From Hippopus hippopus (Eukaryota; Mollusca; Bivalvia; Cardiida; Cardiidae), in contig OX328097.1 in NCBI GenBank assembly GCA_946811185.2, positions 58,929,063-58,993,062 on the forward strand: DNA of 64,000 nt. Reading direction: 5' to 3'. Shown here one piece after another: positions 1-12,500 of the stretch. A program made the translations under genes and the position numbers. Below the pieces are notes generated by a model. The model did no database searches. It was not told where the DNA came from and saw only the letters and a program-made list of their open reading frames with translations. Numbering within the stretch: the stretch's first letter is position 1; each line of letters opens with the position of its first letter.

Positions 1-71
1 CTACTGCGTTGGGGAGATACCTCTTTAGCTCAGTGGTTATGGTATTGTCTTTTAAACCTCGAAAAACGAGG

Positions 72-762
72 ATATTTGTATGGTGGCATATTTCTGCCTC
101 GACATACGAGATAGCTATTGCGATAATTTAAGAGAATTATCGTGATAAAACAAAGTTTCCTAGATAACAAGATATCTAGATAACAAAAATTTTCAGGATA
201 AAAATATTCGCGATAATTCTAACTGTTATCATGATTATTTTTGCTTTCGTGCCCATAACTGACATTCACGGTATCTATAATTAAATACTGTTTCGGAACA
301 TCTTCGTCTTCAATCTTATGAATTCTGCTTTTCCCTAAATGGTTTTAAAGCTGTTCGTAGGAGGCATTTCGAGTCGTACTTGTGATTTTACAGACTTCTG
401 TTCATTTCCAGTGTTGTCAAAATTTACTAATTAAGGTACAATTGTTAATGATTCGAACTTTTACTTACTGAAATCTTGTGAAGTCAAAAACTACCGAGTT
501 CATCCAAATGATAAAATTTGCTATTTATAGATATCGAGAAACAGATAGAACTATCACGATAATTTTATCTGGAATGTCAGCTCCGTGCACGATTGAGAAA
601 ATCTGCGATAAAATATTGAGTTTATCGTGATATTTCTTTCAGGAAACTTTCCACTGTCTTGATAAAGTTTCCAGGAAACTTTAATTTATCGCGATAGTTT
701 TCTAAAATTATCATGATAGCTATCTCGTATCTCGTTGCAGAAATGTGCCACCATATATTTGC
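72..762. repeat. Terminal-inverted-repeat MITE, about 690 bp
   Basis: The left end (from about 77, ATGGTGGCATATTTCTG...) is repeated in inverted form at 718-758, giving arms of roughly 70 bp with some mismatches. The interior is AT-rich and holds many near-palindromes of the form TTATCRYGATAA. No coding sequence is seen. The superfamily is unknown because no clear target duplication could be read. Confidence 0.7.
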
Positions 763-1480
763 CCGTCAAAGGTATTCTATTTAAATCGGGACGAAGCCAT
801 ACATGAAGGAGTGGTTTCCCGTAACAAAGGGATATTACAGAAGAAAACGCCAACCTTGCGATTTGCCAACGGCTTTCATTTTTGCCGGTGAATACGTAGT
901 ACTTATCATCATAATAAATATACTGCATTAATAGGTCTTGGTTGTATATTTGTTTGGATTTTGACTTTCAAAAATAGATTTTGTCAAGGTTATTTGCATT
1001 GGCATGTTATTTTTCAACAACTCATATCTAGATATATTATGCCTAGAAAGTCTATTTTTGCGTTTGAGAAAGCGAATCAGGTGAAAATTAATTTCCCTTC
1101 TAATAGTTTAAGCTCCGAAAGTTGGGGTTTATGTAGTGCACGGGTATATCGCTCATGCGCGGGTTTTTCAATTCAGAGTTGGAATCTACAGCGACGAGAA
1201 GTAGCCTAACTTTTGTTTTTTGTAGTTTATGTAGTACGCAAAATTCACAGTTTGATACCAAAGAACTGTGTTTGACATTCTGAGCGTCGTGAGATAGGCG
1301 TAGCTGCCTCAAGAATTGGTGGTGAAGTGCAGTCTCGTGATGGCGATTGCCATACATGTGTATACCAAGGTGCTGGTACTTTGTCTATATGGCGCTTAAC
1401 AGAGTGTGCTTAAGAGTACCAAGGTGTCGGTACGTTGTTTAAAGTGCTGGATATCTTGTGTTTAAAAAGAAACCGTCGTG
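763..1480. other. Gene-free stretch, nothing recognised
   Basis: Only short open frames occur and no splice-bounded exon could be argued. A motif ACCAAGGTGYYGGTAC appears twice near 1365-1380 and 1417-1433, perhaps an old local duplication. Confidence 0.5.
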
Positions 1481-1574
1481 ACCAGCCCGAATAGCTCAGG
1501 TGGTAGAGCGTAGTACTTGTATACATTAAGTCTTGGGTTACATCAGGGTGTGGGTTCGAGCCCCACGGCTGGCT
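1481..1574 (+). repeat. tRNA-like sequence (tRNA pseudogene or SINE head)
   Basis: A box-A-like TAGCTCAGGTGGTAGAGC (D stem GCTC/GAGC) and a box-B-like GGTTCGAGCCC within a perfect T stem (GTGGG/CCCAC) are present, and CCAGCC at 1482 pairs with GGCTGG at 1567. Extra bases lie between acceptor and D stem and the anticodon arm does not fold normally. A functional tRNA is therefore unlikely. Confidence 0.5.
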
Positions 1575-1892
1575 ATCTAAATACAGTCTTTCGGATGAGA
1601 AGTTAAACCGAGGTCCTGTGCGACGGTGATACACGCAAAGCACAATGGAAAACCAGGAGTAACTTAGGATGAGTTTCGTCTTGTATCTTGCACTTTCCTC
1701 CGTAACAAAACTGACAGTCTTCAGAGGGCGTCGCCCATATGGGCAACCGGTGGCAACGATAAATGCAAATTCATTCATTTAATCAGCATGTTGTATTTCG
1801 ATGTTAATTCATGTACTAAGTCGGTTTATTAAAAGGTCGACTGTAGGTCAAAGGTTTCAACTATTATACCAAAACGTATGCCAGTTTTGTAT

Positions 1893-2162
1893 ATGTGCCA
1901 TGCTCTGGCAAAAGGGGGCTTAATGCATCTCCTTTATACATGATACCAGCCAAAGTCGTCACATTATTATGCATCCATAAGAGCCACTTTTTTAAATAAC
2001 TGACTTTATCATGAGGTAGACTGGTCCTTTCACAAACAGAAAATTGACCAATAGCGAAAAGTTTCGGCCCAAGTCAGCCTGCGCGGACTGCGCAGGCTGA
2101 CCTGGGTTGATACGTTTCGCAGATGCATTAAGCCCCCTTTTCACAGAGCACGGCTCATATAT
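1893..2162. repeat. Family B MITE copy
   Basis: Ends read GGCAAAAGGGGGCTTAATGC and GCATTAAGCCCCCTTTT. The inner hairpin CAGCCTGCGC/GCGCAGGCTG sits near 2074-2100. This is one of the more complete copies. Confidence 0.75.
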
Positions 2163-2767
2163 TTATTTTGAGGGGGGTGTGGGTTTGCAAGGCAAGTCGG
2201 TTATTCGTGTTTTGCCAGTACAAGTGCACTTTTCGCTTTGGTTCTTCCAGTACAAATTTACCATGATTCAGATTGGTTCCTTTTTCCAAAAACTATCGCG
2301 GTTACTTAGGGCGACATGTCACAGAAGTTTGATCCCGAATTTATTTCGTTACTCCCATTGTGCTGTTTTTTTTTTTTTGTTGGTTGTTGTTGTTAACTGT
2401 TATAGACAACAGACTTCTTAAGCGATCGATATGCTAGAAACCATTTATAAAGAGATGGAGTGATTAGTCCAAAACTTAACTTCTGATTCTGGTCTTTACA
2501 TTCCGCAATAACGCTTTCATTGTTGCCAAAGCCAAGGGAATAGCTTGACGAGTTTTCAAGTATTTAAAGGGTCAATGGCAGGTCAGTCGTGATCGTATTA
2601 CTGTACAACAACGGAATATATTATATCAACTTTTCTTTCACTTTCTTGGTGAGGCCAGGTTGTGAATCGAACGCAGAACCTTCAAACCGCATTCAGGCGG
2701 TCGGGCGACGCTTTAAGTTGGCGGTCAAATGATAATGATCGAGTCATGTTGTGTGGATAGAGGGTTG
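2163..2767. other. Gene-free stretch, nothing recognised
   Basis: No supported exon, RNA gene or repeat was identified. A T-rich run lies at about 2366-2390. Confidence 0.45.
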
Positions 2768-2992
2768 CATAATCGGCGAAAAGGGGCATTCGGACATCTG
2801 CGTAAAGTGTCGTTCCGGATCAGGCTTTCCGTTTTTATGCAATTTTCTGTTTTTTGCAAGTCTACTGTAGCACAAAATCTAATGTAGTCGTAAAGTGTCG
2901 TCTCGGATTAGCCTGCGAGGACTGCGCAGGCTGATCGGAAACGAAACTTTACCCAAATGTCCAAATGCCCCTTTTCGCGTGTTGCAAGCCAT
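2768..2992. repeat. Family E MITE copy (diverged)
   Basis: It contains GGCATTCGGACAT near the left end and GCCCCTTTTCGCGTGTTGCA at the right end, with the GCCTGCG/CGCAGGC hairpin. It matches the better copy at 3398-3662, but its left terminus is degraded. Confidence 0.6.
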
Positions 2993-3331
2993 TATGCAAA
3001 AAAAGGTCTATCAAGTCCCTCAGCCTGACCAGAGTCGAACGTTTTTGATTATGTACATGTCAAAGACATTTTACTTCATAATTCAGGCAGTTTATAGACA
3101 AAATGATTTTTTTTTGCGACGTTTCGATTGATATAATGTGTTACGAATATGCACTTTTACAAAATCCCCCTTTATCCACTCAATTACAATACTGACGAAT
3201 GAGAGAATTTACAGACAATGTGTATTCAGATCAGACTGCACAAAACCTGTCATCGTATCTTGGTTTTTCAGTTTCCGATATCTTTGAGATACTCTGACTA
3301 AAATGGCTTTAAGTTGGCAAAAAGTTATAAG

Positions 3332-3848
3332 CCATACTCTGGCAAAAGAGGGTTTAAAGAATCTCCCTGACACATAAAGCCAAGTAAGTCATTATATGGC
3401 TTGCAACACGCCAAAAGGAGCATTCGGACATTTGCGTAAAATGTCGTGTCGGATCAGCCTGCGCAGTCCGCGCCGGCTAATCCGAAACGAAACTTTCCGT
3501 TTTTTATGTAATTTCTGTTTCGTGCAAGTCTACTGAAGAAAAAATCTAATGCAGTCGTAAAGTGCCGTCTCGGATTAGCCTGCGCGGTCTGCGCAGGCTG
3601 ATCCGAGACGACACTTTACACAAAAGTCCGAATACCCCTTTTCGCGTGTTGCTAGCCATAAAATGATGGATCTATAAACTTCGTTTTGTCTCATAACCGT
3701 CTGAACCCTGAGGTAGAATGGTCCTTGACATACAGAAAATTGACCAATAACGAAAGGTTTCGTCCCAGCCTTGACCTGGGTCGATACTCTTTGCAGGTGC
3801 ATTTAAAAAAAAACTCCCTTTTCACAGAACATATATGGCTCATATATA
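3332..3848. repeat. Family B MITE interrupted by a family E insertion
   Basis: The left part ends at about 3397 and resumes at about 3663 with the expected next segment (GGATCTATAAA, then the GACCAATA region). Together the two pieces make a full family B copy, so the family E element inserted later. Confidence 0.7.
3398..3662. repeat. Family E MITE, nested
   Basis: It starts TGGCTTGCAACACGC and ends GCGTGTTGCTAGCCA, with inverted repeats extending for about 80 bp. TA flanks both ends, consistent with a Tc1/mariner-type TA target, though TA is common here. Confidence 0.7.
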
Positions 3849-4074
3849 CTTTGGCTAAAGAGACAATTGCTTTTGTCAAGTATCCTTTTCAAACAGTATT
3901 GAAACTATTGTGGAAGAAGAAGCCATTGCTTTGGTCAAGCATATGCTCCTTCTCCAGAATGTTTTCCAAATCCAAAACCTACGGAAGCCTAGAAGTTGCA
4001 TCTGCACATAAATTGGCCAGTCGCCTGAGTATTTTACAACAATGTTTTTTAACATATCATTTCACATACGTTTA

Positions 4075-4283
4075 TTAACCCTTTGGCTGCTAAGCGCGAC
4101 TGACCTTTTGCGGGCAGTGTAGATCAAGATCAGACTGCACAGAACGTGCAGTCTGATCTTTGATCTACGCCGTCCGATGAGGACATACTTTCCCAGAACA
4201 AACTATATTTGAATAGCACATTTTCGGGTTTTTACTATCGGCTTAAAAGTTTCATTACATTTATTTAGCAGGATAAGGGTTAA
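4075..4283. repeat. Family C MITE, full length, TTAA-flanked
   Basis: TTAA lies at both ends (4075-4078 and 4280-4283). Terminal CCCTTTGGCTGCTAA pairs loosely with TTTAGCAGGATAAGGG. The central hairpin is AGATCAGACTGCAC/GTGCAGTCTGATCT. A TTAA target is typical of piggyBac-type transposition. Confidence 0.8.
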
Positions 4284-4292
4284 ATATTGTTG

Positions 4293-4520
4293 GGGTCTTG
4301 TGTGGCTCAGTGGTAGAGTGTAGTACTCATAACCTGGAAGCCCCCTGTGTGAGCCTCACTGGAATCACTGATCCTCTCATGAGAGTGTCCTTGGGCAAGA
4401 CACTTCAGAGCCCTAGCCTAGAACTGGTGAAACCCAGGACATACATGAATACATGTATGTTACAACTGTTGATGTCGTTACAACAGGGGTGGCCGTTGTC
4501 ACAAACCCCACAGCAGGTAA
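4293..4520 (+). repeat. tRNA-derived SINE
   Basis: It begins with a box-A-like TGGCTCAGTGGTAGAGTG. Further in is GTCCTTGGGCAAGACACTTC, which resembles the conserved central domain of V-type SINEs. Reverse-strand and partial copies recur at about 15.95, 22.85 and 60.95 kb, which supports a dispersed family. Confidence 0.65.
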
Positions 4521-4912
4521 GAAGCATACTTAGCATTGTTCTTATTGATTTATATTGTAGTTAAATGGGTGATTATCACTTTTATCAATCGAGTTGACTA
4601 AAATTATACGACGAAAGCCGTACCGAGCGTTTTTTTTTTTATGAAACAAGTTTGATTAAAAAAAATAATAATAAGTACATAAACACGAATGTGAGACAAC
4701 ATTTATCGCATAAAACAAATGACGAACTAACAAGTATCCTGTATCATCAATTTTAGCCTAATACCGTTCCCAGGATCATTTCTACAGATGTTGGTTGGTT
4801 TGAGTGTGAATTTACCCAACAGGATAGCTCTGAGACATTTACATGGGAAAGTGGGATGAAAAGGTTTATAGAGAGAGTATATCGTGGAAAGGTCGAAATT
4901 CTAAAACCGCTG

Positions 4913-4980
4913 TTAACCTTAGGCTGCTAAGCGCTACTCAATGACCTTTTGCAGACAACGTATATCAAGATCAGACTCAT
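4913..4980. repeat. Family C MITE, left half only
   Basis: It begins at TTAACCTTAGGCTGCTAA and breaks off after ATCAAGATCAGACT; the second hairpin arm is absent. Confidence 0.55.
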
Positions 4981-5593
4981 CCACGGAACCCAGGTTTGAA
5001 GCATTACGTTACTTTCCAAGCATCTACCCCTGGGAAAATTGACCAGCAAATCGTTGTTTCTTATGAATATTCAAGTAGTCGGGAAGTACCCAAATAGCCA
5101 ATCGAAAGATCCATAACATAATGATACTCTCTGGTAGAGAGGATAGTTTCTTTTCTTCCGTTATGAAAAGTAACCCTGGAAAAAACCCATGTTTTCAACA
5201 AAAATGGCCCGTCGGCGTGCTTGTCTCCTGTGAGATATGCCATTCTGCAATACAGGGACGACACTAACGATCTTTGTGTACCATTTTAACAGACAGTGTT
5301 TCGGTGTTACGCCCAAAATTTCTTTTAAACGCTTCTCGATTGTGGTGTTGATGGGCGACGCCAGATTTAAAGTATCGCTCTGCTTGATTTGCAACGGACG
5401 ATGTGATTGGATATCGACAAGTAAAAAATAGAAATGAAGGCGTATTTGTGATAAGAATAGTTTAAATTTTCTCAAAGAAAAACTGAGATTACCAATCAAA
5501 ATGCTTCATAAAGAATTTATGAAAACGAGAAAACGCCAGCGAAATAACCCAGTGTCGATTACAGAATGAATCGAAGCTGGGTCACCGAGGATG
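4981..5593. other. Gene-free stretch, nothing recognised
   Basis: Overlapping open frames on both strands (5061-5499) look non-coding: they have no splice context and no recognisable domain. Confidence 0.4.
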
Positions 5594-5706
5594 GATCAGA
5601 CTGCACAGAAAAAAGTCCCCCCAAAATTTTAAAAAGCAAAAGTTGGGCTTTAATGATTGGCTTAAAAGTTTCATTTCACTTATTTTACAGGATAAGGATT
5701 CATAAA
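5594..5706. repeat. Family C MITE, right half only
   Basis: It contains ATCAGACTGCACAG and the right-hand segment ending in ACAGGATAAGGATT. The left half is missing. Confidence 0.5.
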
Positions 5707-5708
5707 TT

Positions 5709-5793
5709 GAACGAATCTGATTGGTCCGTGAGATTTGAAAGTGAGCTTAACGGCTCGATGCTAAAAGCTAATTTCGACCAATCAGATTCGTTG
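5709..5793. repeat. Short perfect inverted repeat
   Basis: AACGAATCTGATTGGTC at 5709-5725 is exactly reverse-complemented at 5777-5793. It may be a small foldback element; CTGATTGG/CCAATCAG arms recur at 49614-49652. Confidence 0.6.
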
Positions 5794-5888
5794 TGCATAT
5801 TCACTGTAGTATTAAAATTTCCGTCTCACGATAGGCAGAGAAAAATTCGTCCATTTCCGAATTTTCGACCTTTATTGCTCCCCTACCA

Positions 5889-6100
5889 TTAACCTGTATC
5901 CTGCTAAATAACTAAAATTGAAATTTTCAGTTCGGTAATTAAAACCCTAATACTTCTATTTCAAAAACATGTTTTGGGGAATAATATCTCCTTCTCGTAC
6001 AGTGTAGATCAAGATCAGACTGCACGTTCTGTGCAGTCTGATTTTGATCTACACTGTCCGCAAAAGGTCAGTGAGTCGCCCTTAGCAGCTTAAAGGTTAA
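5889..6100. repeat. Family C MITE, full length, TTAA-flanked
   Basis: TTAA lies at 5889-5892 and 6097-6100, with the hairpin near 6014-6045. It is in the opposite orientation to the copy at 4075. Confidence 0.75.
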
Positions 6101-6326
6101 TCCGTTTGTCCTGTTTTATATACCAGGTTGAAAATAAGTCATCGCAGAACTTGATAAAAATAATGACTTTTTTTCCATTTGACTTTAAAAATATGTGAAA
6201 CTACTGACAATTGACTCTGGGTGTTGTTCGACTGGAAATACAGTAAGACAGCTTTTCTTATATATATTAGGTTAAAGAGGATGAAGCTTGCAAGTAAATA
6301 AGGACTCGCGTGAATTTTCGAGTTAT

Positions 6327-6540
6327 CTCAACCCATTGCCAGACGTCAAAACTTTAGACTCGTCCAAATCGAAAGCATTTTCAGACCACAATTTAGATGC
6401 GGCTCAGATTATTAGGTAGGAAACATTTCTATACTAAATAGAAGAAAATGCTGGTGACCAGCATTTTCTCCTTTTCGCTCTATGTTTTCAAAATCCTTCA
6501 TTATCAATTTTTAATTGGGGATTGTGTGGTAAAGGGTTAA
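6327..6540. repeat. Family A MITE copy
   Basis: It shows the hairpin AGAAAATGCTGGT/ACCAGCATTTTCT and the right end GTGGTAAAGGGTTAA. The left TTAA is decayed. It lies just upstream of the first visible lectin exon. Confidence 0.75.
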
Positions 6541-6577
6541 ACACATAAATCAGGTGTCAAATATTTTGATAATTCAG

Positions 6578-9500
6578 GTAATTCCAAAGCATGTGATACG
6601 TCTGACGGTTATGTTGCTGTTTCATATGATCTACAGCAGCAGATGTGCATTAAAGTCCACTACGACAATCAAGAATGGCTGCAGGCCGAGCTTAGTTGTA
6701 AGATGGAAGGTGCATCCTTGATTGTAAATCAGACGAATGCAAAAATATATGCGTTAAAGTATTTTCTCATATCACAGAATATTGGTAAGAATCTGTCATT
6801 AAAGGATAGGGCACTCTAATGGGATTCTTGTAACATCGCCTTTCATCGCCGAAAACACATGCGGATTCGGCTAAGACTCGGGTAATCCTTAATCAATCAG
6901 TCGATTCACCCTGGTTTCCGACATCTATTACGCATTACCCGAGTCTTAGCCGAATTCGTACGATATTGGCGATGAAAAGCGATGTTACACGAATCCCATT
7001 AGCGTGCCTTATCCTTAATCTTATACTCTTTCGTTTTCATGCGTAGGTAAATGTGGATCCCCTTTAATTCAACAGTTGAATTACATCTACTGATCATCTT
7101 GGTTGTAAGATCCTATTTTTTTCTTCTTTTATAGGTTTCTTCGCGGTTGTTTGTAGCCAGTGAGAACCGTTGTTTGGTAAATATAGTATGAAAATTAATT
7201 GAGATAGAAGCAATTGATGCACGAGGCCTGTAAACTACATTTTATACTGAAACTTCTGGTTTTAAAGATAAAAGGTGACGCACATCTTTCAGAATCTGGC
7301 ACTGTTTCCACAGCCCCTCTTTCAGATTCCCGTCTTGACTTATGAATTTGCCGCGGTCCAGCATCCATCAGCAACTTCCTTCTCTGACAGTGGTGACAAT
7401 CCCTCCACTGAGGCTGTCAAGTCCCGGAGGAAGAGAAACTCTAGACGGTGGTTGGGCTGAGGTTCACAGCAATGCTAGATTTTGTTCTGAATATTATCAG
7501 AGCACTGTTTTACATGCTAATTACGTAGAGCTCAAAAGAAAAAGTTGCAGATTTGTGATTTTTTTTGACTGCCTTTTTGCCTTTTGGTATTAATCAAGTG
7601 ACGTAATATAATTCATGCTTTTCGTCAGTTTATCTGGAAATAACGCTGGATTGTACATAAGGTTTGATAATTCATGGTTACGACCAGTAAAATTTACCGT
7701 AAACTCTTCAACTGAAGGCGAAAACAATAGTTCCTGCGCACTAATTACCTAGGTAAACGTGCCGTTCATCCAGATGAAAATATGAAGTAATTTACGCGCA
7801 TTTACCATATGTTTCTCGCGCTTCACGTTGCTTGACGTAATGCGTTGTTATGTGGGGGAGGTATGCCACGGGAAATTACCGAAAACAACTGTACTGGATT
7901 TTGATGAAAATCTCATTAAAACAGGTGTAAGAAGCATGAAATGAATAGAATATTTGTCTTTTTCAGTGAAAGACTGAAATTTATTTCATCTTGTAAACAG
8001 CATTGGTAATATTTTGACTCTTGGTTGCGCCACTCGTGACAACAAATAATTACCGATGATGTTCACTTGATGAAATAAATCTAGATTTTTCACCAGAAAA
8101 AAAAAAATTCTCTAGATAATCATATTTCACCGAAAAGAACAAATATCCTCTATATAAACAGTATGTTGTGATCTCATTTATAAACGGATCAACACTAACT
8201 ATTCTAGACCGTATTTACCTTACATAACGTCTTATGACGTTCCAGTAACGAACTAAAGCTTCAGACATGTCGTTGATACATTATCTCCCGCCAGATGGCA
8301 TTCTACAAATACACGTCTGTCTAATTTGGGCATTCTGGGTACAGAACCGGACTACTTTTCTACGCGACAACCGTTACTTGAATTTCAAACTAAAGTAAAC
8401 GTTTACTCAATAAAACTCTACTTGGTGCGATTCATTTAGCTATGATCAGCTAGCATGTACCCTATGCAAAGGCCATTTTTAAAACAGCCCCTACATGTTT
8501 GGGTAATAGCTTCGGTGTATGGCCCACTTTTCCCTAGCATTTGGGATCGGTGGTGCGTCATAGCAGACAGGTCGAATCTTCGAAGAATATGACATACGCA
8601 TACAACGGTCATTGATATGGTTAATATCGTATTCATTCCTTACTCTCCGACCAATCAAATTCCACAAACGTACAATGGAAATCATATTCGGGGAGTAAAC
8701 CGGCCAACGTAAGATGATCTAATGTTATTTCTAGTGTGAAAATTCCCGACGACGTAATAATAAGTTGCGTCAAATCCATGCCGTCTAGAATACTTGAGTT
8801 GATCCGACGAAGAGACCACAACAGACACTTATTAAGAAATAATCTTCTTTCTATCGTGGTTTATCGTTCAATAAACCACGGTTGTGAGTTAAGAGGCACA
8901 ATAAATAATCCACGACGGCGATAGCCCTAGTGGTTTATTCATTGCTCCTCACAATCCACAACGTGGTTTAATTAACGATAAACCACGATAGAATGAAGAT
9001 TATTTTGATTCTAACATCATTATCTCCCGCTAAATGGCATTCTACAAATACACATCTATCTAATTTGGGCATCCTGGGTACAGAAGCGGAGTGGTTTTTC
9101 AAAACAACAACCGATACTTTGAATTTCAAATGAATTAAACGTTTACTCAATAAAACGCTACCTGGTGCCATTCATTAAGCTATGATCGGCTAGCATGTAA
9201 CCTATGCACCGACCATTTATTAAAACAGCCCCTACATGCTTGGGTAAAAGGCTAATAGCTTCGATATAAGCCCTACTTTTCCCAGGTATACGGGGGATGG
9301 GTAATGCGTCATAGCAGACAGGTCGAATCTTCGAAGAATATGACATGCGCAGACAACAGTTCTAACATGCCCAACTCTTAATCAAAGGAAAACAAGTCCA
9401 TACATAGCGTAAAAAACGCGGATGCTAAGATATTCCATTGAATAAACCACGGCTGGTCAACTTACTTACTAAATCATAACCCCACTGCCCAGCCAGTAAA

Positions 9501-12500
9501 TTATATAAAAAGAATCAATATTATCAAAACTTAGGCATCAAACACAGCATAAAAAACCGCGCCTTTTTACTGTTATACTTTCCCCCTTGCAAATGACAGT
9601 AAAGAATGAATGTATTGTCAAGCGTTGGGGCCGAAGTTGCTTCGACTGCTATGAATATTGCGCCACCCGCTCCCATTCCCATTTCCAATGCAACACCGGT
9701 CATTTTTAGCTCACCTGAGCACAACGTGCTCAAGGCGAGCTTTTAGGATCACGCTGTGTCAATCGTGCGTCGTCCGTCGTTGTGCGGCGTCAACAATTCT
9801 TTAAACATCATCTCCTCCTAAACTGCTTGGCCAGGTAGAACAAACTTGGCTGGAATGTTCCTTGGGAGGTCCTCTTTAACAATTGTTCACAGAAGTTGAT
9901 TCCATCAAAAACTCTGGTTGCCATGGCAAGCAAATGGAATTTTCTAAGATTTTTTTTAAAAATCTTCTCCTCTGAAACCGCTAGCCAGATTTTGAAATAA
10001 TTTCACAGTCATGTTCCTTGGATGACCCTTTTCAAAAACTATTCGTGAAATTTTGATCCATTGGTCAGATTTTGAAATAATTTCACAGTAATGTTTCTTG
10101 GGTGACCCTTTTCAAAAAGTGTTCGTGAAATTTTGATCCGTCGAAAAACATGGCTGTGGTGGTGGGGAGGGGGGGCTCTTTGCATCGTGCAGTGTCAACC
10201 ATTCTTTAAACATCTTCTCCTCCTAAACCGCTGGGCCAATTAGAACCAAACTTGGCTGGAATGTTCCTTGGGAGGTCCTCTTTAAAAACTGTTCACTAAG
10301 AATTTTTTTAAAAATCTTTCTCCTCTGAAACCGCTAGTCAGATTTTGAAATAATTTCACAAAAAAATTGTTCGTAAAATTTTGATCCGTCGAGAAACATG
10401 GCCGCATGGTGGGGGTGGGCTCTTCGCATTCTTTAATTATCTTCTCCTCTGAAACCGCTGGTCAGATTTTGAAATAATTTCACAGTCATGTTCCTTGGGT
10501 GACCCTTTTCAAAACTTGTTCATGAATTTTTTTCTTTTCAGCCCCACGTTTTTCACACGTTTACATTTAACAATGTTTGGATATATATATCAAATCTAAA
10601 CTAAAGGTAAAGCCAATACATTTTGGCATGCTGTAATATCAAATCTGTCTATACATGTATTTGGTTTCTTTTAAAAAAAAAAAATCCTCTTTAATCAAGA
10701 ATACACTTTAAAGGTGGGTATTTAGATTTTTCACATCTCACCAAATTAGAAAATATATATATCACTGAAATTTATATGAAAAAACAATACAAATCATCAA
10801 TAATTAAGAATCGTAAAATTACAAAAAAAAAATTTTTTTGATGATGTTCCCTTAAAAGGCTACGTAGCCTCTTAAGGTATTTTTAGATTTCGCGCCAGAA
10901 ATCAAAAAGGCATTGTGAGAATGTCAAGTGACTGGCACGTGACTAATGACGCTTAAATTCCATAGCATAACAAACATGTAATTATTTTCCACAATGTCTT
11001 CTTCGGACGCTATGTTTGAAGCTTTGTCTGTGTATTTCCGGTATGTAAATGAGCGAGTTGCTCATGTAAAAATAGAACGTGTTTTCCGTCGTTGTTGACC
11101 TGGGCCGTAGTAAATCTCTAATTTCTCTTGTTGTCGGATGGTTTTCGACTACTGGGGTTTTATGAATGAAAATTAAAAGGCTTTGGGAGTATAAGGATGA
11201 TTTTTTTGTATTTTTGTAAAATTTTCGTCCCAAAATCTGAAGGGCCACCTTTAAAGTTTGTAAAAAAAAAAAAAACTGCTTGTGCCTCCAAGTGTTATTA
11301 TTGATGCAACAGGAACTTGCGTGTTTTTAACATTCAAAATACATCAACCCTTCACCCTTTAAATATGGCTGACCGACGGAGTCATTATCTCCCGCTAAAT
11401 GGCATTCTACAAATACACATCTATCTAATTTGGGCATTCTGGGTACAGAAGCGGAGTATTTTTTCAAAACAACAACCGATACTTTGAATTTCAAATGAAA
11501 TAAACGTTTACTCAATAAAACACTACCTGGTGCCATTCATTCAGCTATGATCGGCTAGCATGTAACCTATGCACCGATCATTTATCAAAACAGCCCCAAC
11601 ATGCTTGGGTAATAGGCTAATAGCTTCGATGTAAGTTCTATTTTTCCCAGGTATACGGGGGATGGGTAATGCGTCATAGCAGACAGGTCGAATCTTCGAA
11701 GAATATGACATGCGCAGACAACAGTTCTAACATGCCCAACTCTTAATCAAAGGAAAACAAGTCCATACATAGCGTAAAAAACGCGGATGCTAAGATATTC
11801 CATTGAATAAACCACGGCTGGTCAACTTACTTACTAAATCATAACCCCACTGCCCAGCCAGTAAATTATATAAAAAGAATCAATATTATCAAAACTTAGG
11901 CATCAAACACAGCATAAAAAACCGCGCCTTTTTACTGTTATACTTTCCCCCTTGCAAATGACAGTAAAGAATGAATGTATTGTCAAGCGTTGGGGCCGAA
12001 GTTGCTTCGACTGCTATGAATATTGCGCCACCCGCTCCCATTCCCATTTCCAATGCAACACCGGTCATTTTTAGCTCACCTGAGCACAACGTGCTCAAGG
12101 CGAGCTTTTAGGATCACGCTGTGTCAATCGTGCGTCGTCCGTCGTTGTGCGGCGTCAACAATTCTTTAAACATCATCTCCTCCTAAACTGCTTGGCCAGG
12201 TAGAACAAACTTGGCTGGAATGTTCCTTGGGAGGTCCTCTTTAACAATTGTTCACAGAAGTTGATTCCATCAAAAACTCTGGTTGCCATGGCAAGCAAAT
12301 GGAATTTTCTAAGATTTTTTTTAAAAATCTTCTCCTCTGAAACCGCTAGCCAGATTTTGAAATAATTTCACAGTCATGTTCCTTGGATGACCCTTTTCAA
12401 AAACTATTCGTGAAATTTTGATCCATTGGTCAGATTTTGAAATAATTTCACAGTAATGTTTCTTGGGTGACCCTTTTCAAAAAGTGTTCGTGAAATTTTG

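Noticed and set aside
22..48. tRNA-like TTTAGCTCAGTGGTTATGG at the window start
   Set aside because: Only a box-A-like match; no B box or cloverleaf could be read nearby.
9524..12098. Identical 69-codon frames at 9524-9733 and 11889-12098 suggesting a small gene family
   Set aside because: They are the two copies of the tandem duplication and span repeat sequence; identity reflects recency, not coding constraint.
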